NCBI GenBank assembly: GCA_942493325.1
Contig: OW818689.1
Coordinates: 682,001-746,000, forward strand
Direction: 5' to 3'
DNA length: 64,000 nucleotides
Origin: JAAFHB01 sp942493325
Lineage (GTDB): Bacteria; Bacteroidota; Bacteroidia; Bacteroidales; Prolixibacteraceae
A program made the translations under genes and the position numbers. Below the pieces are notes generated by a model that was given only the letters and a program-made list of their open reading frames with translations, was not told where the DNA came from and searched no databases. This document shows positions 45,639 through 55,226 of the stretch, one piece after another; position 1 is the stretch's first letter, and the number at the start of each line of letters is the position of its first letter.

Positions 45639-46082
45639 ATGAAAGCGTTAAAATTAAATCGACAGGCAAAGAACTTTTTGTTCTTTCTTGCCGCTGCAAT
45701 GATGGTTCTTTCTTTTAGTTCATGTGTTACCAAAGAGAAATTTTTAACTTCACCTGTAGTTCCGGCAGCAGAGGGTTATGTTAAAATAAAAAAAGACAAT
45801 AACAAGAACTATGAAATTACCATTGAATTAGTTAATCTGGCAGAGCCGGAAAGACTTCAGCCACCAATGAAATTTTACAATGTCTATTTGGTAAGCAAAC
45901 ATGATCAGATCAAGAAAATTGGTCAGATAACCAGTTCCACGGGATTCTTTTCAAATAAACTAAAAGCCTCATTTACTACTGTTTCCAACATAAAGCCAAT
46001 AAAAATCTTTATTATGGCTGAAAATGATGCAAGTAATCAATATCCCGACTCGAAAGTTGTATTAACGACCGATGAATTTTAA
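45639..46082 (+). CDS. Small lipoprotein of unknown function
   Basis: 147 residues from the ATG at 45639 (MKALKLNRQAKNFLFFLAAA), the start that makes a good signal peptide with lipobox SFSSC. The mature part looks beta-rich, with a regular strand pattern (GYVKIKKDNNKNYEITIELV, then KPIKIFIMAEND). No known family. It ends 2 bp before the alpha/beta hydrolase gene, so they are translationally linked. Confidence 0.65.
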   Translation: MKALKLNRQAKNFLFFLAAAMMVLSFSSCVTKEKFLTSPVVPAAEGYVKIKKDNNKNYEITIELVNLAEPERLQPPMKFYNVYLVSKHDQIKKIGQITSSTGFFSNKLKASFTTVSNIKPIKIFIMAENDASNQYPDSKVVLTTDEF

Positions 46083-46084
46083 TT

Positions 46085-46906
46085 ATGAGCAGATTCAAAA
46101 CGAAAGACGGAACGGAAATTTACTTCAAGGATTGGGGGTCCGGAATGCCCGTAGTATTTAGTCACGGCTGGCCACTCAATTCCGATGCATGGGAATCTCA
46201 GATGGTGTTTCTGGCAAATCATGGTTACCGTTGCATTGCCCACGACCGTCGGGGCCATGGCCGGTCAAGTCAGCCATGGAACGGAAACAATATGGATACC
46301 TACGCCGATGATTTGGCAGAATTGATCGAATCACTTGACCTGAAAGACGCAACCCTGGTTGGCCATTCCACTGGCGGCGGTGAAGTTACCCGATATATTG
46401 GCCGGCATGGAACTTCACATGTTGCCAGGGTTGTATTGATCGGCTCGGTGACTCCACTGATGCTCCAGACAAAGGCAAATCCAAACGGCGTCCCGATCGA
46501 TAAATTTAACGACATACGAAAAGGAGTGATGGCTGACAGGTCACAGTTTTTTCAGGATCTGACCACCCCTTTTTTTGGTGCCAACCGTAAGGATCACAAT
46601 GTCACCCAGGGCATGCGCGATGCATTCTGGTTCCAGGGTATGATGGGGGGCCTCCGGAACGAACTGGAGTGCATTGAAGCCTTCTCAGAAACTGATTTCA
46701 ATGAGGATTTGAAGAAGTTCGATTTGCCTGTATTAATCATCCACGGTGACGACGATCAGATTGTACCTATTGCCACCACCGCCATGCTGACTGCAAAGAT
46801 CGTCGGAAATGCGACATTAAAAATCTATCCCGGCGGTCCTCACGGGCTTGCTGAAACGCATAAGGACAAGCTTAATGCCGATCTGCTTGCCTTTATTAAG
46901 GTATAA
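46085..46906 (+). CDS. Alpha/beta hydrolase, cofactor-free haloperoxidase-like
   Basis: A 273-residue hydrolase with the triad visible: nucleophile in LVGHSTGGGE, acid in IHGDDDQIVP, histidine in GGPHGLAETHKD. The start SRFKTKDGTEIYFKDWG and HGWPLNSDAW are typical of the non-haem chloroperoxidase/esterase group, which in vivo are esterases or lactonases. No signal peptide, so cytoplasmic. Second-to-last in a run of genes read as one unit. Confidence 0.9.
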   Translation: MSRFKTKDGTEIYFKDWGSGMPVVFSHGWPLNSDAWESQMVFLANHGYRCIAHDRRGHGRSSQPWNGNNMDTYADDLAELIESLDLKDATLVGHSTGGGEVTRYIGRHGTSHVARVVLIGSVTPLMLQTKANPNGVPIDKFNDIRKGVMADRSQFFQDLTTPFFGANRKDHNVTQGMRDAFWFQGMMGGLRNELECIEAFSETDFNEDLKKFDLPVLIIHGDDDQIVPIATTAMLTAKIVGNATLKIYPGGPHGLAETHKDKLNADLLAFIKV

Positions 46907-46976
46907 ACAGAAAATATCTGCAACTAATATTTATTATCTGCGTACAAACGAAAACAACAACAAAACGGGGGTTCCT

Positions 46977-47384
46977 ATGACAGAAATAGTTGAGGATAAA
47001 AAAATGGAAAAGGTTCTTAACCGCCGTGTTCATATGGCAAATGAAAGAACATTTCTTGCCTGGATCAGAACAAGCATAGGAATAATGGCTTTTGGTTTTG
47101 TTGTTGAAAAGTTTGCACTTTTCACAAAAGAAATTTCATTCCTTTTGGAAAGTCCTGTTCATCAGGAAGTTGTACCTGCTCATGGTTATTCAGCAATACT
47201 TGGGATCGTTCTTGTAGGACTTGGCGCCTTGATGGGCGGACTTGCATTTATCAGGTACAGAAAGGTTAGGAGGCAGATCGACGAGGATATGTGGGAACAT
47301 TCCATTGTACTTGACACACTGCTCACAATTTCGGTTCTTACTGTCGGCATATTTCTGGTCATCTATCTGATTTATAGTTTTTGA
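46977..47384 (+). CDS. DUF202 (YidH-type) inner-membrane protein
   Basis: 135 residues from the ATG at 46977; the longer frame overlaps the hydrolase gene and has no support. The signature RRVHMANERTFLAWIRTSIG is the DUF202 hallmark, followed by three membrane helices (about 35-55, 75-98, 112-133). Function unknown; the family is often found near oxidative-stress genes. 70 bp after the hydrolase. Confidence 0.85.
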   Translation: MTEIVEDKKMEKVLNRRVHMANERTFLAWIRTSIGIMAFGFVVEKFALFTKEISFLLESPVHQEVVPAHGYSAILGIVLVGLGALMGGLAFIRYRKVRRQIDEDMWEHSIVLDTLLTISVLTVGIFLVIYLIYSF

Positions 47385-47465
47385 ACAAAGTTTTAATGCC
47401 CGCTGTCATATTTTTTAAAAATTAATTTTCAACATTTATAAACCATTTAAAATCTTCAAATTAAG

Positions 47466-47660
47466 ATGAAAACCCAAAAGAAAAAACCCGGAAAAGCTAC
47501 TTCAGGACCGGGTAAACCGAAAGCAGAAAATGAAAATGCCATACGTATGGTACCAAGAGATCCATTGCTTGTGCAGGATTTTACTCTTTATGAACAGATG
47601 GCCCACTATAACCGTGAAAGAATAGAAAGTTCTTTCACAGAAGCTCCGGATCGTTCGTAA
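47466..47660 (+). pseudogene. Catalase N-terminal fragment
   Basis: A 64-residue frame: residues about 27-50 (MVPRDPLLVQDFTLYEQMAH and YNRERI) match the catalase N-terminus, whose usual form is G..LLQDF.L.EK.AHFNRERIPERVVHAKG. The frame continues differently after NRERI and stops, so the haem pocket (VHAKG-His, Asn and Tyr) and more than 400 residues are missing. It sits directly before superoxide dismutase, where a catalase would be expected. It could still be translated as a short peptide but cannot be a catalase. Confidence 0.75.
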
Positions 47661-47808
47661 ATTCGTAAAGTTACAAACAAATGAATCTTCCAGATTTTAG
47701 GTAGTTATACCGGATTGATGCAGAAATCGGTTAAGACCGCTGCATCAATCTACAGGTATATTTATGCCATCTGACAGTATCCTAAAAACATGTTTTAAAA
47801 TTAAAATT

Positions 47809-48390
47809 ATGAAATTTGAATTGCCAGCATTGCCTTATGAATTAAATGCGCTCGAACCAAACATGTCATCAAAAACCCTGGAATTTCACCATGGGAAACA
47901 TCATCAGACCTATGTAACAAATTTAAACAACCTGATTTCCGGAACAAAATTTGAAAATTCAAGCCTTGAAACAATCATTAAGGAAGCGGAAGGCCCTATT
48001 TTCAATAACGCGGCGCAGGTATGGAATCACACATTCTTTTTTTCCGGTTTAAATTCACCAGGCAATGGCGCACCGCGTGAACAAGTTGCCGCGGCTATTG
48101 ACAGCAGTTTTGGTTCACAATCTCAATTTAAAGAAGCTTTTTTAAAAGCGGCATCTACCTTGTTTGGTTCAGGATGGGTTTGGTTAGTTAAGAATTCAGA
48201 AGGATCAGTGCCGCTGGAAATTATCCAGGAGGGAAATGCAGGAAATCCGCTTCGCAGTGGTCTGAAACCGATTCTGACATGCGATGTTTGGGAACATGCT
48301 TATTATCTTGATTATCAAAACAGAAGACCAGATTACCTGAATGCCTTCTGGGAAATTATTAATTGGGATATCGTTGAGCAAAGATTTTAA
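47809..48390 (+). CDS. Superoxide dismutase, Fe/Mn type
   Basis: 193 residues from the ATG at 47809 (MKFELPALPYELNALEP), the natural start of the family. Metal ligands: His in TLEFHHGKHHQTY, His in WNHTFFF, and Asp and His in CDVWEHAYYLDY. The metal choice (Fe or Mn) cannot be decided by sequence alone. It removes superoxide in the cytoplasm. Its 3' end abuts the convergent fumarase gene within 3 bp. Confidence 0.95.
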   Translation: MKFELPALPYELNALEPNMSSKTLEFHHGKHHQTYVTNLNNLISGTKFENSSLETIIKEAEGPIFNNAAQVWNHTFFFSGLNSPGNGAPREQVAAAIDSSFGSQSQFKEAFLKAASTLFGSGWVWLVKNSEGSVPLEIIQEGNAGNPLRSGLKPILTCDVWEHAYYLDYQNRRPDYLNAFWEIINWDIVEQRF

Positions 48391-48393
48391 AAA

Positions 48394-49782
48394 CTAAAAA
48401 ACCATTTTAGCGGGATCGACCCATTCGGTAAATTGCTTATCGGTTACCAAACCAAGTTCGATGGCAGCTTGCCGGATGGATTTATTCTCTTTTAACGCTT
48501 TTTTGGCAATCCGGGCTGCTGACTCGTAGCCTATGTGGGGATTCAGTGCTGTTACCAGCATCAATGAATTCTCAACATGCTTTTTTATAACATCCCTGTT
48601 CGGTTCGATCCCGGAAGCACAATTATCGTTAAATGACTTGCAGGCTTCACCAAGCAGGCGTGCTGACTGTAATACATTGGCTGCTATCAGCGGCTTAAAT
48701 ACGTTTAATTCAAAATGTCCGGTCGAGCCACCTATGGTAACGGCAAAGTCGTTGCCCATCACCTGGGCACAAACCATGGTTAATGCCTCACATTGTGTGG
48801 GATTTACCTTTCCGGGCATGATTGAGGATCCGGGTTCGTTGTCAGGGATAAAAATTTCGCCGATACCGCAACGTGGTCCGGAACTTAGCATACGGATATC
48901 GTTTCCAATCTTCATTAATGATACCGCGGCACGTTTTAAAGCACCGCTTAGTTCCACCATCGCATCGTGTGCCGCGAGCGCTTCAAATTTATTCGGTGCT
49001 GTAACAAATGGCAAACCTGTAAACCCGGCAATTTTAGCTGCAACCTGTTCAGCATATCCCCTGGGAGCATTCATTCCCGTACCAACCGCTGTGCCGCCAA
49101 GTGCAAGTTCGCGCACCATTTCCATTGCATTGCGGATAGCACGGATAGAATTGTCTGTTTGCTGAACATATCCTGAAAATTCCTGGCCCAGGGTAAGCGG
49201 GGTGGCATCCATAAAATGGGTACGACCTGTCTTTATAATACTTTTGAAATCCTCCGATTTTTGAAACAGTGTTCCCCGCAATTCCTGCAGAAAAGGCAGG
49301 GTAATCTCTGCAACCATTTTATAGGCAGCAATATGCATGGCTGTCGGAAAAGTATCATTCGATGATTGCGACTTATTGACATCATCGTTTGGGTGAATCA
49401 CTTTTTCAGAATCGGTGAGAGAACCACCGGTCATTACATGAGCCCGGTTGGCGATCACTTCATTCACATTCATATTACTTTGCGTACCCGACCCGGTTTG
49501 CCAGATTACCAGCGGGAACTGATCATCGAGTTTCCCCTTAAGGATTTCATGGCAGACATCCGAAATCAAGTCCCGTTTTAACGCAGATAATATACCCATT
49601 TCGAAATTTGTGTGTGCCGCAGCTTTTTTTACATAGGCGAATCCATAAATAATCTCTTTAGGCATACTGGCTTGGGCACCAATTTTGAAATTATTTCTCG
49701 AACGCTCGGTTTGTGCGCCCCAGTATTTATCGGCGGGAACTTTCACCTCCCCCATCGTATCGTGTTCAATCCTGAATTCCAT
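48394..49782 (-). CDS. fumC: Class II fumarase
   Basis: Converts fumarate and malate in the TCA cycle. 462 residues with the fumarase signature GSSIMPGKVNPTQCE and the catalytic region TGRTHFMDATPLTLGQEF, and KYWGAQTERSRNNF at the N-terminus. Class II has no iron-sulfur cluster and so resists oxygen and superoxide, in line with the neighbouring stress genes. Aspartate ammonia-lyase is less likely because of the start and signature residues. Confidence 0.95.
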   Translation of the reverse strand: MEFRIEHDTMGEVKVPADKYWGAQTERSRNNFKIGAQASMPKEIIYGFAYVKKAAAHTNFEMGILSALKRDLISDVCHEILKGKLDDQFPLVIWQTGSGTQSNMNVNEVIANRAHVMTGGSLTDSEKVIHPNDDVNKSQSSNDTFPTAMHIAAYKMVAEITLPFLQELRGTLFQKSEDFKSIIKTGRTHFMDATPLTLGQEFSGYVQQTDNSIRAIRNAMEMVRELALGGTAVGTGMNAPRGYAEQVAAKIAGFTGLPFVTAPNKFEALAAHDAMVELSGALKRAAVSLMKIGNDIRMLSSGPRCGIGEIFIPDNEPGSSIMPGKVNPTQCEALTMVCAQVMGNDFAVTIGGSTGHFELNVFKPLIAANVLQSARLLGEACKSFNDNCASGIEPNRDVIKKHVENSLMLVTALNPHIGYESAARIAKKALKENKSIRQAAIELGLVTDKQFTEWVDPAKMVF

Positions 49783-49874
49783 TCTATGTATTTTGAGATA
49801 TTAAATTAAAATACAATTCCATTATTTAAGTCAATTCTCGCTAATTGACGGATATCCAACATGGCAGGCAATTT

Positions 49875-50609
49875 TCATCCCGAACTGATTCCGCACTTTT
49901 CCTGACATCCAGCACGACCGGTCAAGTCGGTTTCACTGGCCATCTGCAACAGTTCACCCGGCTTGTAAAGCCTGAGTACGGAAAAGACGCCATCACAGAC
50001 AGTACAAAACGGGATGACCGGGATCAGGTAAGTGAACAATAATCTCGAAAATCGGAATGGCCTGACAAATGGGGTAAAAATCCACAAAAGTATCGGGTGG
50101 AAAACCAGTATAACCAGAATCATCCATATATTTCTTTCACCTCCATCAAAAATTCCTATTCCCTCCCCCGCTTCAACCGCATTTTTTAATGCCTCTTTTG
50201 CTTTTTATTTATCAAAATGATGTACGCTTGAAAACAGGGTTCGGAATCCTTTTAAATGAGCCGGTACCTGAGCAGCATCAACCGGAGAACTGATATAAGT
50301 AAGGCCATTAGTTGTCTTTGAATTTAAATATCCCGAAAGCAGCAACAGATCTGAAAAAGTCACCTTAATATCCGCACGATAGGTTCACTTAAGATTTTCG
50401 TAGATTGTCTGCATCGCCCCTCCGCTTCCCGAACATAAATCGAGCATCTGCTCTGATTTTGTTTGTATCAAAGCTTCTTTCAAAACAGGCAAAACAGATT
50501 CGTAAAGGTTAAAGGTATGGAACAGGAACCGAAGGTAATCGGTCATACTGTCCCTGATTATTCCCGGGAGCCATGGCTGATCTTCAAATTCAAAGGCACG
50601 AAATTTCAT
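49875..50609 (-). pseudogene. SAM-dependent methyltransferase pseudogene with two in-frame stops
   Basis: One continuous frame is broken by TGA at 50385-50387 and TAA at 50205-50207, with no frameshift. Part 1 holds the SAM motif MLDLCSGSGGAMQ, part 2 reads TYRADIKVTFSDLLLLSGYL, then LKGFRTLFSSVHHFDK, then after the second stop GIGIFDGGERNIW and a hydrophobic tail with two or three helices. Together this is the layout of a class I methyltransferase with a membrane tail. Starts 8 bp after bacterioferritin on the same strand. Confidence 0.82.
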
Positions 50610-50617
50610 CTGAACCT

Positions 50618-51082
50618 TTATATTTGCGCCAGCAAATAGTTCTCCACTCCCACCTGACTGATCTGAGCCTGCTGTACCTCAGCCCAATCCACGTGACCTT
50701 CCTCCATTTTAAGTATCTTTGTCAGCAGATCAACGGTAGCCTGATCATCAACTTCCCTGGCTAACCGGATGGCCTCGTTGTAAGCCTTCACTGCCCCCAG
50801 CTCATCGGCATTGTCATTATTGACCATCTCCAGAACCGTTTTTCCGATTTTTATCTGGTTAAGTACCGATACGGTTGGAAATCCTTCAAAAAATATGATC
50901 CGCTCAATGAGCCATTCAGCATGATGCATTTCATCCATGGCCTGGCTCAGGATCGCTTTGTGAAGTTTTCCATATCCCCAGCTTTCGCACATCTCAGCAT
51001 GAACCATATATTGGTTTATCGCTGTAAGTTCATCTCTTAAAAGTGAATTTAACACTTCCAGTAATCTTTCATTGCCTTTCAT
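50618..51082 (-). CDS. bfr: Bacterioferritin
   Basis: A 154-residue iron-storage protein with a four-helix fold. The ferroxidase-type residues are seen in EVLNSLLRDELTAINQYM, MDEMHHAEWLIER and MEEGHVDWAEV; a Met in QAMDEMHH at about the haem position is present. It stores iron and limits Fenton chemistry, which fits the stress genes around it. A degraded methyltransferase gene follows 8 bp downstream. Confidence 0.92.
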   Translation of the reverse strand: MKGNERLLEVLNSLLRDELTAINQYMVHAEMCESWGYGKLHKAILSQAMDEMHHAEWLIERIIFFEGFPTVSVLNQIKIGKTVLEMVNNDNADELGAVKAYNEAIRLAREVDDQATVDLLTKILKMEEGHVDWAEVQQAQISQVGVENYLLAQI

Positions 51083-51386
51083 GGTTATCCAAATTAAATG
51101 AGTTAAAAACAGTTGCCTATGCTAATTCAGAAATTGAATTCAATCGGAAGAATGTGGAATACATGGTTATCTGACATCCGGACACAATGAAGAAACCAAA
51201 TGTCACGCAATCATTGCGCGAATCCATAATTCAAGGAGACCTGGATGCCTGCAGAAATTAAATTATTGACATGTAAATCAACGATCAACCATTTAAAAAG
51301 TTCACGCTAAACAAAAAAACAGGACACTTGTTTAAAATTAATTGTAGCAGGAAATCGAATTGAAATAAATCACTTAATAAAAAATT
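51083..51386. other. Spacer between bfr and the pterin dehydratase gene
   Basis: 304 bp between divergent genes. Apart from short inexact dyads (for example GCAATCATTGC near 51207) nothing is recognised. No TAnnTTTG box is clear in either direction. Confidence 0.4.
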
Positions 51387-51680
51387 ATGAAAGCATTATC
51401 AAACGATGAAGTTCAGAAGCACCTGGCGCTTCATTTGAAAAACTGGACTAGTGAGAAATCTGCCATCAAAAGGGACTTTAAATTCAAAAATTTTGTTGAG
51501 GCATTCTCTTTTATGACCGCTGTTGCCCTGGAAGCGGAAAAGATAGATCACCATCCTGACTGGAGCAATGGTTACAATAAGGTGAATATAACACTGACTA
51601 CCCATTCAGAAAATGGTGTAACGAATCTTGATTTTGACATGGCCAATAAAATTGATCAGCTAGCAGGAAAATACGTTTAA
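51387..51680 (+). CDS. Pterin-4-alpha-carbinolamine dehydratase
   Basis: A 97-residue PCD-family enzyme. The signature KIDHHPDWSNGYNKV followed by LTTH, and the ending MANKIDQLAGKYV, are characteristic. It recycles the pterin cofactor after hydroxylation by aromatic amino-acid hydroxylases; a partner hydroxylase is not seen here. Full length. Confidence 0.92.
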   Translation: MKALSNDEVQKHLALHLKNWTSEKSAIKRDFKFKNFVEAFSFMTAVALEAEKIDHHPDWSNGYNKVNITLTTHSENGVTNLDFDMANKIDQLAGKYV

Positions 51681-51702
51681 ACAGGAGGGTTGTTTTCCGG
51701 AA

Positions 51703-54000
51703 TTAAACAGCCACCGCTTTATCCGATTTCCGCATATTAAAATAAGTCAGAACCACAGCAATTAAAAGTGGCAACACTCCGACAACCATAAACACAACAT
51801 CAGCCGGCATGCGTAACCATGCGAGGTTAACCATATATTGCTGGCCTGAAAATTCAAGACTTCGTGCATGCCAGTATCCGTTGTTTATTACGTCGAGAAA
51901 CTGGAACACTCCGCTTGGAAATAATTGCAGAATCATCATTCCGGCAAGACCAATGTTCAGTCCCCAAAATGAAATTTTTACATATTTCTCAACCCGTACC
52001 CAGTTTTCGGTCGAAGAAACCTGCCTGATTGCAAAAACCAGGAAAGCCACAGCAAGCATACCGAATACACCCATGAGGGCGCCATGTCCATGATTTGCAG
52101 TCAGGTTTGTACCAGTTTCATAGTAACTGACAACCGGTAGATTAATTAAAAAGCCAAAAATTCCGGCACCTACAAAATTCCAGATTCCTACCGCAATTAA
52201 AAAGTAAAAAGTCCATTTGTGGGGGAATGGAATCCTTATGCCACGTTCGTCTGTTTTGTTTCGCATCAGCCGTTCAAAGTCCGAAGCTTCCAGCGTAAGT
52301 AAAATCAAGGGAACAACTTCCAATGCCGAAAAGCATGCGGAAATTGCCATCGACGCAGTTGTCTGACCATTCCAGTACCAGTGATGACCTGTTCCTAAAA
52401 TCCCTGCTCCCAGGAATAAAAGAGCATCCAGATAAATAATCCGGGTGGCTGTTATCCTGGCAACAAGTCCCAGTTTGTAAAACATAATAGCTACCATTAC
52501 CGTTGCAAAAACTTCAAAAAATCCTTCTACCCAAAGATGAATTATCCAGAATCGCCAGGTATCAACCGTTGAAAAATTAGTTTCCGAACCAAAGAAAAAG
52601 GCGGGAAGATAAAAAAACGGGATAGCAAAGGCTGCCAACAGGAAGATGATTTTTAATTCCCTTTCAATAGGTTCAAGTTTACTCGGTCTTACTGCCCTGA
52701 CAAGCAGAAAAACCCATATTAAAAGTCCGACGGCCATCAAAATCTGCCATGCCCGGCCAATCTCGAGATACTCCCATCCCTGATTACCAAACCAAAACCA
52801 TAAATCCTTTAACAAATCAGCTACACCCAAATATTCGCCCAGGAGGCTTCCAAAAACAAGAAGTAAAAGCGCAATAAACAGGAAATTTATTATTGGAATC
52901 TGACCTTTGGGTTCATTTTTCGACAAGATGGAAGAAACGAATAATCCTCCGCCAATATAGGCTGTCGCAATCCATAAAATTGCAGACTACAAATGCCATG
53001 ACCGAAGAATATTTGACGGAAGTACTGAAGACAGATCAAAACCGAAGAAGCCCTCTGGTTCAACAAAGTAATGAGCCATTGCGGCACCGGCAAAAGTTTG
53101 AACAAGGAGTATGATTACCGCCACCATAAAAAACTTCAAAGTGGCACGTTCAACCCTTGTGGGATTTCCGGGCAACAACTGCGGCGGATCATATCCGGTT
53201 AGTTCTTTCCAGCCAAGGTAATGAAAACGGCCGAAAATAAGCAATATCAGGCCAATGCCCGCCAATAATGAAATCAAACTCAGGGCGCTCCACAGAATCG
53301 CGGCACTCGACGGGCCATTATCAATAAGCGGTTCGTAAGGGAAATTATTTGTGTACGAGTGATTTTTACCTGGCACATCAGCTGTCGAAGCCCAGGCTGC
53401 CCACGAAAAAAAGGAAGTGAGTTGATTTAATTCATCATCGTTGACCATTAATGTTTTTGCTAAGCCCCGATTTGAGGGAGACTGGAAATATTCTTTCCAA
53501 TAGATTTTTTGATCATTAAAAGATTTCATTTCAGGCTCGGTGTACAGCAGATCATGGGTTTGAGGGTTATAGCGGTTTTCTGTCAGATAATCATGGGTTA
53601 AATTCAGAAGAGATTTCTTCTGTTCGGCCGACAGATTTGTATAAGCCTCATTGTATTTTTCAGCTGCAAGAAAATTATTGACCTCAAGGGCAAGATTATG
53701 CAGGTACTGGGCAGAAAAATCGGGTCCGATATAGGCGCCATGCCCCCATATTGATCCGTTGTTCATCATTGCTTTCTGCAGGAAGAGTTGTTGCCCTGCT
53801 GTAATGGCTGATCCTGAAAAAATTACTGATCCCGAAGCATCCACTACATTTCCGGGTATGGGTGGTTCCGTCTTTTTGTAATAACTTCCGGTTGTGACCC
53901 ATATAAGTACGATAAATTCCAGTATCAGGATGATAATGATACTCCGTTTCCACCAGGGCGACAAATACTGACTTTTTCCGTTAGTAATTAGATTTTCCAT
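51703..54000 (-). pseudogene. norB: Quinol-type nitric oxide reductase, interrupted by one amber stop
   Basis: Two frames (52987-54000, 337 residues; 51703-52926, 407 residues) read in the same frame, separated only by TAG at 52987-52989. The protein would be about 765 residues, the size of qNorB. The stop follows SWHL, where the family usually has Gln (SWHLQ), so a single CAG to TAG change explains it. All other haem and metal ligands remain: HLWVEGFFEVFA, GTGHHWYWNG, NHGHGALMGVFG. The long N-terminal periplasmic domain marks it as quinol-dependent. A sequencing error, recoding or a real recent loss are all possible. Confidence 0.9.
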
Positions 54001-54128
54001 TTTGAGGTTTTTTTATAATAATCGTTAATAAATAATTAAAACTATGTGACACTCATATGAAAGATTGGAATTGATTTTAAAGTTAGAATAAATTATTTTC
54101 AAATACAACGCATTTCAGACTCTAAATG

Positions 54129-54168
54129 ATGTAACTTTTATTCAAAATTGTGTAACGACTTTGCATTC
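54129..54168 (+). promoter_or_regulatory. Shared upstream element, copy 2
   Basis: Matches the element at 44591-44630; the core TTCAAAATTGTGTAACGA (54141-54158) is identical. GTAAC occurs twice, 21 bp apart. It lies 39 bp upstream of the 68-residue gene at 54207, and upstream of the divergent norB. Confidence 0.6.
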
Positions 54169-54206
54169 AAAATTAGCCACCTTGAGCCGGAATGAAGAAA
54201 AATTAA

Positions 54207-54413
54207 ATGAACAAAATCATGGAAACAGAAAAAGATATTAATGCAAAGATTATTGCCAAGATAGCACAGATAAAGGAACAGCATCCCGAGTTAACGAAGT
54301 ATATCGATGAAATGGCCCTTTCAATTCCGGACGAAAGCGACCCTGAAGTCAATACCAAAAATTTAAATGATTATTATGATATGCTAAATAATATGCTCGA
54401 AAAATACGGTTAA
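54207..54413 (+). CDS. 68-residue helical protein of unknown function
   Basis: A small, acidic, helical protein (MNKIMETEKDINAKIIAKIA and onward). No family is recognised. The frame is preceded by the shared upstream element and followed closely by the metal-binding gene (25 bp), so both are likely co-regulated. Conserved placement beside NO reductase suggests a stress role, unproven. Confidence 0.6.
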   Translation: MNKIMETEKDINAKIIAKIAQIKEQHPELTKYIDEMALSIPDESDPEVNTKNLNDYYDMLNNMLEKYG

Positions 54414-54438
54414 ATCATTTTGTACTGAATCAAATTCT

Positions 54439-54672
54439 ATGAAAACTGACGACACCAATTCAGGCAGGGATGCAGAAAATGCAGGGGACCAAAAGGTGAA
54501 TTTATCCCGTGAATTCAGCGAAAACCGATCGCCGGAAAGTTATATCCCGCACACGCATAAATACCGGTGTGTGTTGAAATGCGAGGGTGGAAAAACATAC
54601 AATCATCCCGGGTTCTGTCCTGACTGTAATATGAAAATGGTTTTGGTCAATGAAGATGACCTTGACCAGTAA
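54439..54672 (+). CDS. Small protein with a heavy-metal-binding (HMBD-like) domain
   Basis: 77 residues. The C-terminal half is the Cys/His pattern KYRCVLKCEGGKTYNHPGF then CPDCNMKMV, matching HMBD domains (Y.CpMhCEG..Y..PG.CP.CGM.L), usually at the N-terminus of copper P-type ATPases. Here it stands alone behind an acidic tail. It probably binds Cu or Zn. No ATPase is adjacent. Confidence 0.75.
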   Translation: MKTDDTNSGRDAENAGDQKVNLSREFSENRSPESYIPHTHKYRCVLKCEGGKTYNHPGFCPDCNMKMVLVNEDDLDQ

Positions 54673-54860
54673 AATGTATTGTTTCGTTATGATATCCTCC
54701 ACAATTCTGAAGCCTGTTCTGGTTCCGGGTTGAAAAAATTGTAAGCCGAAAGGTCACTTCCCTGAACGTAAAAGTGAACTATGTAATCTTTACCCATAAT
54801 TATATAACGCTAAACCTTTTGCAAAGGATTAAATTTGATCTTCAAAATCAATCATTCGAT

Positions 54861-55220
54861 ATGAAAAAAAAGGATGTCAAAGCGGACCTGCCTGGCCGTG
54901 AAACAGGCGAAGAGGAGAAAGGTGATTTTCCGGGATACCCGGTATATCCCCCCGCAGAGGATATTTACAGTAAATACCATGAAGAGAAGGATATAAATCC
55001 GGAAGATGTTACCAAAATAAAGGAAACGACAGAAAAAGAGAACCTCGGAACAGCTAATGTAAAGGATTTTGAGGATGATGTTTCAGGCGGTGATCTGGAT
55101 ATTCCCGGCACAGAATTGGATGATGAACAGGAAAATGTTGGAAGTGAGGATGAAGAAAATGATTATTACAGTTTAGGGGGAGATGATCACCATGAACTGG
55201 AAGAAGATCACGGTGAATGA
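54861..55220 (+). CDS. Acidic low-complexity protein of unknown function
   Basis: 119 residues from the ATG at 54861 (MKKKDVKADLPGRETGEEEK); the frame extends back to 54774 without support. Very rich in Glu and Asp, with a His-containing end (GGDDHHELEEDHGE) and PGYPVYPPAEDIYSKYHEE near the start. Short proteins of this kind occur in Bacteroidota stress clusters; no function known. Confidence 0.6.
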   Translation: MKKKDVKADLPGRETGEEEKGDFPGYPVYPPAEDIYSKYHEEKDINPEDVTKIKETTEKENLGTANVKDFEDDVSGGDLDIPGTELDDEQENVGSEDEENDYYSLGGDDHHELEEDHGE

Positions 55221-55226
55221 AATTCA

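Noticed and set aside
48533..49165. 210-residue plus-strand frame
   Set aside because: Antisense shadow of fumarase; low-complexity Ser/Pro-rich translation.
49875..54000. Stop codons in norB and the methyltransferase as evidence for a recoded genetic code
   Set aside because: TAG, TGA and TAA are all affected once each, while every other gene uses these as normal stops, so decay or error is simpler.
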